64,000 bases of DNA from the NCBI GenBank assembly GCA_945919795.1, contig CAMEJJ010000012.1, positions 32,153 to 96,152 of the forward strand, read 5' to 3'. The DNA is from an uncultured Lachnospiraceae bacterium. Its GTDB lineage: Bacteria > Bacillota > Clostridia > Lachnospirales > Lachnospiraceae. The notes under the pieces were generated by a model that worked only from the letters and a program-made list of their open reading frames with translations, ran no database searches and was not told the DNA's origin. Below are positions 36,418-46,398 of this stretch, piece by piece. Position numbers and translations under genes: made by a program. The stretch's first letter is position 1. Each line of letters begins with the position of its first letter.

Positions 36418-38529
36418 TTAAACTTCAAACATTAATTCACCATATGTAGGAATTGGCCATAATTCTTTATCAACAATCATTTCCAACTCATCTGCAGGTT
36501 TTCTGAGCTCAGCCATAATTACCATAACAGTATCTTTATAGAAGAAAGCCTGCTCTTTGGCATCTGTCATAGAAGAACCTTTTGCTTCTGCTTTCTGTAA
36601 TTTTACCAGAGCTTTCTGCATTGCTTCGAGTTTCTTTGAAACCTGTTTCAAAAGTTCTGTCTGAACAGATGCATCTGCACCTGCTGCTTTTACTGCATTA
36701 ATGGTATCTGCTAAAACTTTCGTATATTTAACAACTGCAGGAATAATCTGTTTACCAGCCATATCAATCATGGTCAATGCTTCAATATTGATTGATTTTG
36801 CATAGGTCTCATAAATAATCTCTTCACGGGATTTTAATTCTGCCTCTGTATAAATACCGAATTTTTCAAACAGAGCAACTGCTTTCGGATCTGTGATGGT
36901 GCTTGCAGCTTCAATCATGGATTTAATATTCGGCAATCCTCTCTTTTCAGCTTCTTTAACCCATTCATCGGAATAACCGTTGCCATTGAAGATAATTCTC
37001 TGGTGTTTGGTCATATATTCTTTAATCAGATCGTGCACTGCTGCATCGAAATCATCTGCTTTTTCAAGAATATCAGCTGCCTCGCAGAATGCTTCTGCAA
37101 CAATTGCATTTAAGGTTGTGTTGGGACCTGCGATAGAGTCGGCACTACCAACCATACGGAACTCAAATTTATTACCGGTAAAAGCAAACGGTGATGTTCT
37201 GTTACGGTCTGTTGCATCTTTCTGCAAATCAGGCAATGTAGATACACCTGTTTCCAATTTTCCACCCTGTTTTACAGAATCGGCACTACCTGTTTCAACA
37301 AGCTGTTTTACAACATCCTCAAGCTGCTCTCCAAGGAACATGGAAATAATAGCCGGAGGCGCTTCATTGGCACCAAGTCTGTGATCATTACCAACGTCAG
37401 AAGCTGACTGACGAAGCAGGTCTGCGTGCGTATCAACCGCTTTCATAATGCAGGCAAGTACAAGTAAAAACTGGATGTTTTCATTTGGTGTATCACCGGG
37501 ATCCAATAAATTAACGCCATTATCGGTTGTAATAGACCAGTTGTCATGTTTACCGGAACCATTTACACCTGCATAGGGTTTTTCATGTAAAAGACATCTC
37601 ATACCATGCTTAACAGCAACTCTCTTCATCGTCTCCATAACCAACTGGTTGTGGTCTACAGCGATATTTGCGGTTTCATAAATGGGGGCCAATTCATGCT
37701 GGGCAGGAGCAACTTCGTTGTGCTGTGTCTTAGCTGTTACACCTAATTTCCAAAGCTCCTCATTTAAATCTTTCATATAAGCGCCAACACGCTCACGGAT
37801 AACACCAAAGTAGTGATCTTCCATTTCCTGTCCTTTCGGAGGAAGTGCTCCGAAAAGAGTACGTCCGGAAAACATTAAGTCAGGACGCTGTTTGTATAAT
37901 TTTTCATCTACTAAGAAATATTCCTGTTCGGGACCTACAGATGCAGTAACCTTTGTTGCGCCTGTGTTACCGAATAATCTTACAATACGAAGTGCCTGCT
38001 TTGATACAGCTTCCATAGAACGAAGCAAAGGTGTCTTTTTATCGAGCGCTTCACCTGTATAAGAACAGAAAGCTGTAGGAATACAAAGGATAGCACCTGT
38101 TGCAGCTTCTTTTAAGAAAGCGGGAGAAGTAATATCCCATGCTGTATATCCTCTGGCTTCAAATGTTGCACGAAGTCCGCCGGAAGGGAAAGAAGAAGCA
38201 TCGGGCTCACCTTTAATTAATTCTTTTCCGGAAAACTCAGTAATCATTTTTCCCATTTCATCGGGATGTGTAACGAATGCATCATGTTTTTCTGCAGTAA
38301 TACCTGTCAGAGGCTGAAACCAATGTGTATAGTGTGTGGCACCATTTTCAACAGCCCAGTCTTTCATTGCTTTTGCAACAACATTAGCAGTTGCCATAGA
38401 AAGCTCTCCACCCTGGTCCATTACCTTTTTAACCTCTTTGAAGGCATCTTTGGGAAGGCGTTCCTTCATTTTACCAAGGGTAAATACATTTTTTCCGAAG
38501 ATTTCTTCGACGTTCATAACTTCACTCAT
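36418..38529 (-). CDS. glnN: Type III glutamine synthetase
   Basis: This 703-residue enzyme makes glutamine from glutamate and ammonia. Length and N-terminus ([20 protein letters not shown]) mark the GSIII class rather than the 440-residue GlnA. Conserved blocks include [16 protein letters not shown] near residue 82, [20 protein letters not shown], and [13 protein letters not shown] near 220. The start has AAAAGGAG upstream. The leader of about 200 nt contains a strong terminator only 50 bp before the start codon, which suggests attenuation. No PII or amtB gene is adjacent. Confidence 0.96.
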   Translation of the reverse strand: MSEVMNVEEIFGKNVFTLGKMKERLPKDAFKEVKKVMDQGGELSMATANVVAKAMKDWAVENGATHYTHWFQPLTGITAEKHDAFVTHPDEMGKMITEFSGKELIKGEPDASSFPSGGLRATFEARGYTAWDITSPAFLKEAATGAILCIPTAFCSYTGEALDKKTPLLRSMEAVSKQALRIVRLFGNTGATKVTASVGPEQEYFLVDEKLYKQRPDLMFSGRTLFGALPPKGQEMEDHYFGVIRERVGAYMKDLNEELWKLGVTAKTQHNEVAPAQHELAPIYETANIAVDHNQLVMETMKRVAVKHGMRCLLHEKPYAGVNGSGKHDNWSITTDNGVNLLDPGDTPNENIQFLLVLACIMKAVDTHADLLRQSASDVGNDHRLGANEAPPAIISMFLGEQLEDVVKQLVETGSADSVKQGGKLETGVSTLPDLQKDATDRNRTSPFAFTGNKFEFRMVGSADSIAGPNTTLNAIVAEAFCEAADILEKADDFDAAVHDLIKEYMTKHQRIIFNGNGYSDEWVKEAEKRGLPNIKSMIEAASTITDPKAVALFEKFGIYTEAELKSREEIIYETYAKSINIEALTMIDMAGKQIIPAVVKYTKVLADTINAVKAAGADASVQTELLKQVSKKLEAMQKALVKLQKAEAKGSSMTDAKEQAFFYKDTVMVIMAELRKPADELEMIVDKELWPIPTYGELMFEV

Positions 38530-38575
38530 TTCTCGTATCTCCTTTTCCTTTTATTGGGAGCTGATATTTTAAAAT

Positions 38576-38771
38576 AAAAAAAGTTCCGAACCGTACGGTT
38601 GGAACTTCATCGTTCAAAATATCTTATGTCGGTGGCTTCAACACCGTTTTCTATTTTATATAGATAAGATACTCTTATTTTTTCAAAAATGCAAGTCTAT
38701 TTTTAAAAAATTTATTTCCGGCCGCGGTTCACACTTCTGCTATTATAGCAGAGTATTTAAACTACGGTCAA
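38576..38771 (-). promoter_or_regulatory. glnN promoter and leader with attenuator-like terminator
   Basis: The promoter is TTGACC (38771-38766), 18 bp, then TATAAT (38747-38742). Near the end of the roughly 200-nt leader is an intrinsic terminator: AGTTCC-AACCGTACGGTT-CGGAACT plus TTTTTTT (38606-38576). Early in the leader, GAACCG (about 38730-38725) is complementary to the CGGTTC of that terminator and could form an antiterminator. A small hairpin CGGTG / CACCG lies between. A second promoter-like pair (TTGAAA, TATATA) is also inside the leader. The control signal (glutamine, ANTAR protein, other) is not identifiable. Confidence 0.6.
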
Positions 38772-38796
38772 GAATGTTATCTTTTTATGACTAATC

Positions 38797-40032
38797 TCAT
38801 TCTTGTTCAGGTGCTTTCTTTCGCAGTAAATCATATACGGATGCCGGCTGATCCAATTCAACCCTCAGTTTTTGCTGCGGATGGGGAGCACTTTCCATTT
38901 TTTCTCCGGTTTCTTCATTTATAATAGAAACAACCTTCGTCTCTACGTTACTTCCATCCGGTTTCATAATTTCAATGGTTTCTCCAACGCAGAACTTATT
39001 TCTTTGCTCAATATAAACTACATTCTGTTCTGCACGGTTGATAATGCCCAAATAGATATATTCATTGATATACGTGTTACTGTCATAAATCTGTGTATTT
39101 TCATCCGGCTTTCCAAAATAAAATCCCGTCGTAAACTGTCTGTATGTGCACTTGGAAATTTCTTCTTTTGCCCAAGGCAGGATTTCTTCAAAGGCCTCTT
39201 TTCCCTGCACGGCGGCATCAATGACTTTACGATAAGTTCTTGCAACCGTTGCCACATAAAGAGCAGTTTTCATTCGTCCTTCAATCTTAAAACTGTCAAT
39301 ACCGGCATCGATCATCTCGGGAATATGCTCAATCATGCATAAATCCTTGGAATTAAAAATATAAGTCCCCCGTTCGTTTTCATATACCGGAAGATATTCA
39401 CCGGGACGACTTTCCTCCACAACCGCATATTTCCAACGACATGGATGCGTACAGGCTCCATGATTGGCATCCCTTCCGGTAAAATAATTACTGAGCAGAC
39501 AGCGTCCGGAATAGGAAATACACATAGCTCCATGAATAAAGCATTCGATTTCCATATCTTCCGGAATATTTTCCCGAATCTGCTTGATTTCTACCAAAGA
39601 AAGCTCTCTGGCACAGACCACCCGCCGTATTCCCTGATCATACCAAAAACGGAAGGTCATATAGTTGGTATTATTGGCCTGCGTACTGATATGAATTTCA
39701 ATATCCGGACAATTAGCCTTTGCTAACATTACCATCCCCGGATCCGCTACAATAATCGCATCCGGTTTGATTTCTGCCAATTCGCGAAAATAGTTTGCCG
39801 CACCTTCCAAATCATAGTTGTGAGCAAGAATATTTGCGGTAACATGCACCTTTACCCCGTGCTCATGCGCAAAGGCAATGCCTTCTCTCATCTCATCCGG
39901 TGTGAAATTCTTAGCTTTTGCCCTTAGGCCAAAAGCTTCCCCACCGATATATACTGCATCAGCACCAAATATTACTGCCGTTTTTAACACTTCTAAACTA
40001 CTTGCAGGAATTAACAATTCCGGTTTTCTCAT
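38797..40032 (-). CDS. trhP: Peptidase U32 family protein, likely tRNA uridine hydroxylase (TrhP/YrrN-O type)
   Basis: The protein has 411 residues. A TIM-barrel-like start (KPELLIPASSLEVLKTAVIF, GADAVYIGGEAFGLRAKAKN) precedes the conserved cysteine block CFIHGAMCISYSGRCLLSNY, with HGACTHPCRWKY near residues 185-205. Those cysteines bind a 4Fe-4S cluster in relatives. U32 proteins of this subtype take part in prephenate-dependent 5-hydroxylation of wobble uridine in tRNA, and the next gene downstream encodes the methyltransferase TrmR. A palindrome of family P lies between the two. Related collagenase-like names are historical. Confidence 0.85.
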   Translation of the reverse strand: MRKPELLIPASSLEVLKTAVIFGADAVYIGGEAFGLRAKAKNFTPDEMREGIAFAHEHGVKVHVTANILAHNYDLEGAANYFRELAEIKPDAIIVADPGMVMLAKANCPDIEIHISTQANNTNYMTFRFWYDQGIRRVVCARELSLVEIKQIRENIPEDMEIECFIHGAMCISYSGRCLLSNYFTGRDANHGACTHPCRWKYAVVEESRPGEYLPVYENERGTYIFNSKDLCMIEHIPEMIDAGIDSFKIEGRMKTALYVATVARTYRKVIDAAVQGKEAFEEILPWAKEEISKCTYRQFTTGFYFGKPDENTQIYDSNTYINEYIYLGIINRAEQNVVYIEQRNKFCVGETIEIMKPDGSNVETKVVSIINEETGEKMESAPHPQQKLRVELDQPASVYDLLRKKAPEQE

Positions 40033-40143
40033 ATTTCAAAATCTCCTTAACGACATACGATTATTTTTCTCACTTATTTATATTTGCGTATCTGTGGAAT
40101 TTTATATATTCCAGACACATTCTGTCTTGTCGACTCTTTTCCG

Positions 40144-40288
40144 GCATCTGTCGGATTTATATATTCTGCGTACAGACTGTATATCAACGTCAGCACTTAA
40201 TGAGCAATTTATTGCGAATTTAGTACTGCTACGTTGATATCCAAGTGAGAACGCGTCTGGGAGCAGAATATATAAATCCGACAGATGC
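40144..40288 (+). repeat. Palindromic element family P, copy P2
   Basis: The outer arms 40144-40169 and 40263-40288 are a perfect 26-bp inverted repeat (key part GCATCTGTCGGATTTATA) with no similarity to those of P1. The 87-bp core (40173-40259) matches P1 except for one co-varying pair of stem positions. It lies 26 bp past the trmR stop. The plus strand is given as reference orientation only. Confidence 0.88.
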
Positions 40289-40313
40289 AAAACACACACA
40301 AACCAAAACCGGG

Positions 40314-40949
40314 TTATTTTCTGACAGAAACGGCTACTCCGTCTCCTAAGGTCAGGATAGAGGTTTCCAACTCTTCATGATGTTTAAGAGTATATAAATA
40401 CTCTCGCATCCGCTTGTGAATCGTCCGGTCTCTTCTTGTGACCGCATATTTGGATTCGATAATATCCCCATCCTGCATAACATTGTCGGAGATCAGAACT
40501 CCACCGGGAGCTAACAGGCGCATAATCTCCGGTAAATAGTGAATATACTGACCCTTGGCAGCATCCATAAAAATAAAATCATAGGGGCCGTCCAGAATTT
40601 TTAAGACTTCCATGGCATCCCCTTCGAGCAAGGTTATCTGATCTTCTTTATGATATTTTTTAAAATTGTCCCGTGCGATGGGAATCCGTTTATCGTAATT
40701 TTCTATGGTTGTAATATGCCCATCTGTGAACTCGCTCATCAATAAAGCAGAAAAACCGATGGCAGTTCCCACTTCCAGAATCTGCTTCGGTTTATTCATT
40801 ACAAGCAAGGTTTTCATAAAACTCTGCATCTCTTTCCGTATAATCGGAACCTGAGTCTTTATCGCATATGCTTCCAGTTCATCCAGATAAGCCGGATTGC
40901 CTGCATCCAGAGAATTGATGTAGGCAACAAAACGCTCATCGGTAATCAT
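40314..40949 (-). CDS. trmR: tRNA 5-hydroxyuridine methyltransferase TrmR (SAM-dependent O-methyltransferase)
   Basis: The protein has 211 residues with the class I methyltransferase fold. The SAM loop is LEVGTAIGFSALLMSEF near residues 60-76, and the catalytic DAA region is YDFIFMDAAKGQYIHYLPE near 125-143. The metal-binding aspartate and SDNVMQDG block fit O-methyltransferase family 3. TrmR (YrrM) makes 5-methoxyuridine at tRNA position 34 from 5-hydroxyuridine, and its usual neighbours are U32 proteins, as here. It overlaps the upstream gene by 4 bp (ATGA). Confidence 0.88.
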   Translation of the reverse strand: MITDERFVAYINSLDAGNPAYLDELEAYAIKTQVPIIRKEMQSFMKTLLVMNKPKQILEVGTAIGFSALLMSEFTDGHITTIENYDKRIPIARDNFKKYHKEDQITLLEGDAMEVLKILDGPYDFIFMDAAKGQYIHYLPEIMRLLAPGGVLISDNVMQDGDIIESKYAVTRRDRTIHKRMREYLYTLKHHEELETSILTLGDGVAVSVRK

Positions 40950-41440
40950 AATCCATCTCCCTGATCGCCTTCAAACTCCGGTACCACTTCATCATCAGCA
41001 TTATTCATAAGCGTCTCATTTGCCGGGTCTGCCAAATCCGCATTGCCGTCGGATGTTTCACCATCCTCGTCTTCCTCGCCCGCGCCTGCAACGGCAGCCA
41101 GAAGTTCTTCTGAATTCATGGAATTATTGAGTGTATAAATTCCCGGCTTTAAGTCCTCTTTATACTCGGAAAGCAAAGTCTGTACCCAGAATAATTTCCA
41201 ATCCTCAACCAGTCCTACTTTTTCAAATTCCTTTGCCATCGCCTTTTCATCCATCGATTCCGTGACCGTAACCTGGATATCTCTACCCGGAGCAATGGCA
41301 CATGGCAAATCGGCAAAAATACGATAGCCAAAATTATAAGCATTGATTGCTGTTTGATACAAATAATATAGAACAAAAATGGCAATGGTAACTCGTAAAA
41401 CCATACCAACAAATGCTCCTACTACTTTTTTTGCATCCAT
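40946..41440 (-). CDS. Short MltG-like protein without the transglycosylase domain
   Basis: The protein has 164 residues with one N-terminal TM (about 8-30). A LysM-like subdomain follows (RDIQVTVTESMDEKAMAKEF, GIYTLNNSMNSEELLAAV), as found at the start of endolytic transglycosylase MltG (YceG/YrrL). The catalytic region with its glutamate, which would need 180 more residues, is absent. Instead there is an acidic tail rich in E, D, G and N. In Bacillus yrrL sits next to yrrM, so the location is conserved. It may be a regulator or remnant. The frame is intact and well translated from a GGAG site. Confidence 0.75.
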   Translation of the reverse strand: MDAKKVVGAFVGMVLRVTIAIFVLYYLYQTAINAYNFGYRIFADLPCAIAPGRDIQVTVTESMDEKAMAKEFEKVGLVEDWKLFWVQTLLSEYKEDLKPGIYTLNNSMNSEELLAAVAGAGEEDEDGETSDGNADLADPANETLMNNADDEVVPEFEGDQGDGL

Positions 41441-41449
41441 AGGCTCCTC

Positions 41450-41794
41450 CTAATTCGACAAGTCGAAATCCTTCGCAAATGCTTCTCCGATGACAGCCTG
41501 AATTTCCTGATACAAACGGCAGAAAGCCAGCTCTGCTGCCAAAAAATCACTTACAATCGGATTTTTGCGAAATTCTTCATATTCCCGTTCAAAACGATCG
41601 GTTTCATCAAAAAGTCTGTCTGCATCCGTTTCATTTTGTAACTTATAATTACGATGACGGAATTCATCAATCTGTTTTTTCAAATCCGGATATTGTGTTG
41701 ACACAAGCTCCTTTTGCCGGAAATACTCTTTACAGACTTCATCTTCCCTTATCTTATTTATATAATCATTTGTAATATTCAAAAATTCGCTCAT
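41450..41794 (-). CDS. YlbF/YmcA family protein
   Basis: This 114-residue helical protein has YLQ-like spacing (FLNITNDYINKIREDEVCKE, IDEFRHRNYKLQNETDADRL, AAELAFCRLYQEIQAVIGEA). This is the Com_YlbF fold. In Bacillus, YlbF, YmcA and YaaT form a complex that steers RNase Y. The gene lies between rnj and the MltG-like gene, which also hints at RNA metabolism (inference). The partners YmcA and YaaT are not in the window. Confidence 0.8.
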   Translation of the reverse strand: MSEFLNITNDYINKIREDEVCKEYFRQKELVSTQYPDLKKQIDEFRHRNYKLQNETDADRLFDETDRFEREYEEFRKNPIVSDFLAAELAFCRLYQEIQAVIGEAFAKDFDLSN

Positions 41795-41833
41795 GAAAGC
41801 CTCTCTGCGTATCTTATTATCCGTTTGTATCTC

Positions 41834-43504
41834 TTACACTTCCATAATAATCGGTAAAATCATCGGACGACGTTTTGTTTTTTTCCACAAATAATCACCA
41901 AGATTATCTTTAATCGCTGCTTTTATTTTACCCCAATCCGAAACATTTCTTTCCTGAAAACGCTCCATCATGTCCAAAACCATCTCTCTGGCTCCGTCAA
42001 TCAGTTCATCAGATTCTCTAACATATACAAATCCGCGAGATACAATATCCGGTCCTGAAACCAGATAATTGCTTGCTGATTCCAATGCCATTACAACAAT
42101 CAGAATACCATCCTCTGCCAGATGCTGACGGTCGCGCAAAACGATATTGCCGACATCTCCGACGCCTAAGCCGTCAACATAAACGGCACCCGTAGGCACT
42201 TTACCAATTACTTCAGCACTTTCTTCGGAAATTTCCAAAACATCACCGGAGCTCAAAATAAAAATATCCTCTGAATCATATCCCAATCCTTTTACCAGTG
42301 AAGCCTGTGCAATCAGATGCCGGTATTCACCATGAACCGGAATTGCATACTTGGGACGAACCAATGTATATAAAAGTTTAATTTCTTCCTGGCAGGCATG
42401 TCCCGATACATGTGTATCCTGGAAAATAACATTTGCACCTTTGGCATATAACTCATTAATAATTTTGGAAACCGCTTTTTCATTGCCCGGAATCGGATGC
42501 GATGAAAAAATAACCGTATCATTCGGGCCGATGCTGACCTTTCTGTGCACTCCACCCGCCATACGGCTGAGCGCAGCCATGCTTTCTCCCTGACTTCCGG
42601 TCGTAATAATAACCGTTCTGTCATCCGGATAGTTTTTTAATTCTTCTATCGTAATCAACGTATTATCAGGCACATTCAGACAACCAAGTGCAGCGGCTGT
42701 ATCAATAATGCTGACCATGCTCCGTCCTTCGACCACAACCTTACGTCCGAATTTGTATGCGGAATTAATAATCTGCTGAACCCTGTCCACATTAGATGCA
42801 AACGTCGCAATAATAATCCGGGTTCCTGTGTGTTCGGCAAAAATATTGTCAAAGGTTTTTCCAACTGTCCTCTCCGACTGCGTAAAACCTTGTCTCTCTG
42901 CATTGGTACTGTCACACATCAGTGCCAGCACTCCTTTTTTCCCGATTTCAGCAAATCGTTGAAGATCAATGGCATCACCGAATACCGGTGTATAATCCAC
43001 TTTGAAATCCCCGGTGTGAACCACGATCCCGGCAGGAGAATAAATCGCCAGCGCAGCCGCATCTACAATACTGTGATTAGTTTTAATAAATTCAATCCGG
43101 AAATTTCCAAAGTTAATAATCTGTCCAAATTTTACCACTTTGCGCTTAACCACATGTTCCATACCATGCTCTTTTAACTTATTTTCAATAATGGCCATGG
43201 TCAGATTTGTCGCATAAATCGGAACCGGAATATCCTTTAATACATAGGGTAGAGCACCAATATGATCCTCATGCCCATGTGTAATCATAAAGCCTTTGAC
43301 TTTATCCAAATTTTCTTTTAAATATGTCACATCCGGAATCACGAGATCAATTCCAAGCATATCATCTTCCGGGAATGATAAGCCACAATCCACAACAATA
43401 ATACTGTCTTCGTACTCAAAGGCAGTAATGTTCATACCAATCTGCTCCAAACCTCCCAACGGAATAATTTTCAGCTTGGAAGCCGGCATCTTTTTCTTAT
43501 TCAA
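41834..43504 (-). CDS. rnj: Ribonuclease J
   Basis: The 556-residue protein combines a beta-lactamase fold with the beta-CASP domain. The metal site THGHEDHIGALPYVL is near residues 75-89, with further ligands in HTGDFKVDYTP and the beta-CASP block TGSQGESMAALSRMA near 290. PVHGEYRHLIAQ near 388-399 is also conserved. RNase J has 5'-3' exo- and endonuclease activity and matures or decays RNA. A single copy is seen here, so paralogues J1 and J2 cannot be separated. The gene has a long leader of about 150 nt. Confidence 0.95.
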   Translation of the reverse strand: MNKKKMPASKLKIIPLGGLEQIGMNITAFEYEDSIIVVDCGLSFPEDDMLGIDLVIPDVTYLKENLDKVKGFMITHGHEDHIGALPYVLKDIPVPIYATNLTMAIIENKLKEHGMEHVVKRKVVKFGQIINFGNFRIEFIKTNHSIVDAAALAIYSPAGIVVHTGDFKVDYTPVFGDAIDLQRFAEIGKKGVLALMCDSTNAERQGFTQSERTVGKTFDNIFAEHTGTRIIIATFASNVDRVQQIINSAYKFGRKVVVEGRSMVSIIDTAAALGCLNVPDNTLITIEELKNYPDDRTVIITTGSQGESMAALSRMAGGVHRKVSIGPNDTVIFSSHPIPGNEKAVSKIINELYAKGANVIFQDTHVSGHACQEEIKLLYTLVRPKYAIPVHGEYRHLIAQASLVKGLGYDSEDIFILSSGDVLEISEESAEVIGKVPTGAVYVDGLGVGDVGNIVLRDRQHLAEDGILIVVMALESASNYLVSGPDIVSRGFVYVRESDELIDGAREMVLDMMERFQERNVSDWGKIKAAIKDNLGDYLWKKTKRRPMILPIIMEV

Positions 43505-43803
43505 TTAAAACTCCTCCACATTCTTTCATATCTGCGGATCCTTCATGCGTGAATCATTCCTTCAAAACCGGTTGATAAAGCTTGTCCCCGAAACCGTAGA
43601 GCTTATCCGGATTTTTACGAAAATGATCCAGGTCATGCAGTTTCCGTAAATATGTACTTCATTATATTTTTTTAATTTTTACTTTCTTAAACTCTCAAAT
43701 TTTTTCAAGCATCTTCTTTCCTAAGTTTTCATTATTCATTCTTAGGCTTATCATCAATTTTATCCTCATGATAATATTTGATGTTTTTATGATGTTGCAT
43801 TAT
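43505..43803 (-). promoter_or_regulatory. Promoter and long leader of the RNase J gene
   Basis: On the minus strand TTAAGA (43690-43685), 18 bp, then TATAAT (43666-43661) form a promoter, leaving a leader of about 150 nt. The leader includes an AAGCT-type hairpin (ATAAGCTCTACGG to GGGACAAGCTTTAT). Upstream of the promoter is an AT-rich stretch with one 22-codon open frame at 43732-43800 that lacks a ribosome-binding site. RNase genes are often autoregulated through leaders, so the hairpin may be a target. Confidence 0.45.
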
Positions 43804-44076
43804 TTACTCTTCCGAATCGTTTGATACCAAATCAACATCTTCCAGGATATCTTCAAAAATTGCGGCAACCGCATTCAATTCCTGATCGTCACTGACAATT
43901 TCATAGATACCTTCTACCGCATCATCAGAAGATAAGTCTTTTAAAATCAGAGCTTCGGCATCTCCCTCTTCTTTATCGGTTACTAACAGGTAATTGATGC
44001 CTCCCAATCTGGTCTGTTCCAATACGTAAAATTCAACCGGTTCCTCGTCCGGCCTGCTAAAACTGATTTTTTCCAC
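43804..44076 (-). CDS. DUF1292 family protein
   Basis: The protein has 90 residues and is very acidic (net charge about -20). Family-typical segments are EPVEFYVLEQTRLGGINYLL and EIVSDDQELNAVAAIFEDIL. The family (YrzB in Bacillus) has no known activity but is regularly encoded next to ruvX and ireB, the same order as here. The gap to ruvX is 26 bp. Confidence 0.88.
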   Translation of the reverse strand: MEKISFSRPDEEPVEFYVLEQTRLGGINYLLVTDKEEGDAEALILKDLSSDDAVEGIYEIVSDDQELNAVAAIFEDILEDVDLVSNDSEE

Positions 44077-44102
44077 AAATACTCTCCTTTATCGGCAAAA
44101 AT

Positions 44103-44537
44103 CTATTGCTCTTTTTGCAACTTTAAGCTGTCTAAATACCCTTGCAAAATAAAAGAAGCGGCAATAGCATCGACATATTCTTTGCGTTCTTCGCGGCGAA
44201 TGCCCGACTCCATCATAACACGATCTGCCGATACCGTAGTCAGCCTTTCATCCCACATAACAGGCTCTATTCCTGTACGTCTGTATATCATATCGGCAAA
44301 CTCTCTGGTCTTTTCCACACGTTCGCCTTCGGTATTGTTCATATTTTTAGGAAGGCCGATGACAATCCGGTCGACTTCATATTCCTCGATCAGTGTCTCA
44401 ATCCGGGCTAACGTCTGGCGCAGCTTGTTTTCCTGCTTTCTGCGGATAATCTCGACACTTTGTGCAGTAATGAACAAAGGATCACTGACAGCAACTCCTA
44501 CCGTTTTTGATCCGAAATCCAGTCCCATGATCCTCAT
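44103..44537 (-). CDS. ruvX: Holliday junction resolvase-like RuvX (YqgF)
   Basis: The protein has 144 residues with an RNase H fold. The start [20 protein letters not shown] holds the first catalytic aspartate. [14 protein letters not shown] near residue 60 and [16 protein letters not shown] near 99 are further conserved blocks, with a late acidic DAIAAS block. The family (YqgF) processes pre-16S rRNA in E. coli and was also proposed as a resolvase. It lies 12 bp after ireB. Confidence 0.93.
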   Translation of the reverse strand: MRIMGLDFGSKTVGVAVSDPLFITAQSVEIIRRKQENKLRQTLARIETLIEEYEVDRIVIGLPKNMNNTEGERVEKTREFADMIYRRTGIEPVMWDERLTTVSADRVMMESGIRREERKEYVDAIAASFILQGYLDSLKLQKEQ

Positions 44538-44549
44538 AGCTTTTCCTCT

Positions 44550-44810
44550 TTACTTCCAATTATTTGTCTTGATGTACTGCTTTAACATTTCTTCAACCAG
44601 TTCGTCACGTTCCACTTTCATAATCAGGCTTCTTGCATTCATATGACTGGTAATATAGGTCGGATCTCCCGACATAATGTATCCTACGATCTGGCTTACC
44701 GGATCATATCCTTTTTCTGTCAGTGCTTCATAAACGGTTGATAAAACGATCTTAACGCCATTTTCCGGCTCAGTCACTTTAAAATACTGTGTATTTCCTA
44801 AATCTTGCAT
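44550..44810 (-). CDS. ireB: IreB family regulatory phosphoprotein
   Basis: The 86-residue product begins at the ATG at 44810 ([12 protein letters not shown]), which has AAGGA at good spacing; the frame opens 21 bp earlier. It has the family's [20 protein letters not shown] and [20 protein letters not shown]. IreB is a small protein phosphorylated by the PASTA kinase IreK in enterococci and linked to cell-wall stress. It is encoded with ruvX and the DUF1292 protein in many Firmicutes. Confidence 0.92.
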   Translation of the reverse strand: MQDLGNTQYFKVTEPENGVKIVLSTVYEALTEKGYDPVSQIVGYIMSGDPTYITSHMNARSLIMKVERDELVEEMLKQYIKTNNWK

Positions 44811-44859
44811 TTTGTCACGTCCTTTATCCATAGATATTGTTATTTTACCCCATCTTCTA

Positions 44860-46311
44860 TTAAATTACAACCACAATATCCTTTGTCAGCATATCTGTCA
44901 GCCGGACTTTCACAATTTTTCCGGAAAGTTCCTGTGCGCACGAAATATCGGCAATCTCTTTTGCCACTTTGACATAGCGTGTCGTGTGTCCATGAATATA
45001 CCATTTATGATCAATCTCTTTGGCCTCTTCAAACAAAACCTCCTCTTCGGTTCCAAGAAAAGAAGTTCTGTATTGATACGACTGTTCTTCTTCAAGTTTC
45101 AGAAGTTCATGCGCTCTCCGCTTTTTGATTTCACCATCAACCTGTCCGGGCATATTAGCAGCAACCGTATTTTTCCGACGGGAATATGGGAAAATATGCA
45201 TTTCAAAAAAATTAATTTCTTTCAAGAATTTTTGGGTACAGAGAAATTCCTCATCGGTTTCTCCCGGGAAGCCTACGATAACATCCGTTGTAATCGCAGG
45301 ATTATCATAATATCTGCGTAGACTTTCCACACCTTTTTTGTACTCTTCAGTGGTATAATGGCGATTCATCCGCTTTAATGTTGCATCGCATCCGCTTTGC
45401 AGGGACAGATGAAAATGCGGACAGATTTTGGGAAGCTCTGACATTCTTTTTGCAAAGCCATCCGTGATAATCCGGGGTTCTAACGATCCCAACCGAATAC
45501 GCTCCACTCCCTCAATCGCATGAATCGTCTCAATCAGGGAAAGTAGTCTGGAAATTCCTTTAAAGTATACAACTTCATCGTCATTACTTTTATCTGTTTG
45601 TTCTCTTAACATCTGCATTTTATCCGTTTGTCTTTTATCTTTCACACGAGAATCCATGTCCTGCTGTAAGTCGTCACTTAGAAAATCAACCCCATAGGAA
45701 CTGATGTGAATTCCGGTCAATACAAATTCCCGATATCCTTTTTCTACCAGACCTTTGATTTCCTTACAGATATCCTCAACATGTCTGGAGCGCACTCTCC
45801 CCCTTGCAAAAGGAATAATACAATAGGTACAAAACTGATTACAACCGTCCTGTATTTTAATATATGCCCTGGTATGTTCCCCGGTTTTTGTCAACTGCAT
45901 TTCTTCATATTCATCGGTGTGGTTAATATCAATGACAGCCATGTCCGATACATGCTCCTGAATCCATGCCTCAACAATCTCAACCGTATCTTTTTTTCGG
46001 TTATTTCCGATTGCCAGATCTATACAGGGATCTAACTTCACCTTTTCCGTGTCTGTCTGCACATAGCAGCCCAATGCCACAACAATCGAATCCGGATTTC
46101 TCTTTTTGGCCTGATGTAACATCTGACGGCTTTTACGGTCTGCGATATTCGTTACCGTACAGGTATTGATAATGTAAATGTCCGCATTTTGATCAAATGG
46201 CACAATACAATATCCTTTTTCTTCAAATTTTTGTTGCACAACATCCAATTCATAAGAATTAACCTTGCACCCCAGGTTATGAAATGCCACATTTTGTATC
46301 GTTTTTTTCAC
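44860..46311 (-). CDS. mtaB: tRNA t6A37 methylthiotransferase MtaB
   Basis: This 483-residue radical SAM enzyme has the N-terminal iron-sulfur domain ([41 protein letters not shown]), then the radical SAM motif [20 protein letters not shown] near residue 150. A C-terminal TRAM-like domain follows. It adds the methylthio group to t6A37 to give ms2t6A. An extra polar segment at about residues 212-250 (rich in D, K, Q and R) sits inside the radical SAM domain and is not typical of the family. Only the N-terminal half of the protein carries both clusters, as normal. Confidence 0.92.
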   Translation of the reverse strand: MKKTIQNVAFHNLGCKVNSYELDVVQQKFEEKGYCIVPFDQNADIYIINTCTVTNIADRKSRQMLHQAKKRNPDSIVVALGCYVQTDTEKVKLDPCIDLAIGNNRKKDTVEIVEAWIQEHVSDMAVIDINHTDEYEEMQLTKTGEHTRAYIKIQDGCNQFCTYCIIPFARGRVRSRHVEDICKEIKGLVEKGYREFVLTGIHISSYGVDFLSDDLQQDMDSRVKDKRQTDKMQMLREQTDKSNDDEVVYFKGISRLLSLIETIHAIEGVERIRLGSLEPRIITDGFAKRMSELPKICPHFHLSLQSGCDATLKRMNRHYTTEEYKKGVESLRRYYDNPAITTDVIVGFPGETDEEFLCTQKFLKEINFFEMHIFPYSRRKNTVAANMPGQVDGEIKKRRAHELLKLEEEQSYQYRTSFLGTEEEVLFEEAKEIDHKWYIHGHTTRYVKVAKEIADISCAQELSGKIVKVRLTDMLTKDIVVVI

Positions 46312-46398
46312 AATCTTTGTACTCTTTTCTTATTGACTTTTCAATTTCTAACCATTAGTATAAAGGAGAAGGTATTAATTGAAAAGGAGGAATTTTTA

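Noticed and set aside
43732..43800. 22-codon open frame after the DUF1292 gene (MQHHKNIKYYHEDKID)
   Set aside because: It begins 3 bp after the stop, but has no ribosome-binding site and no recognisable family.
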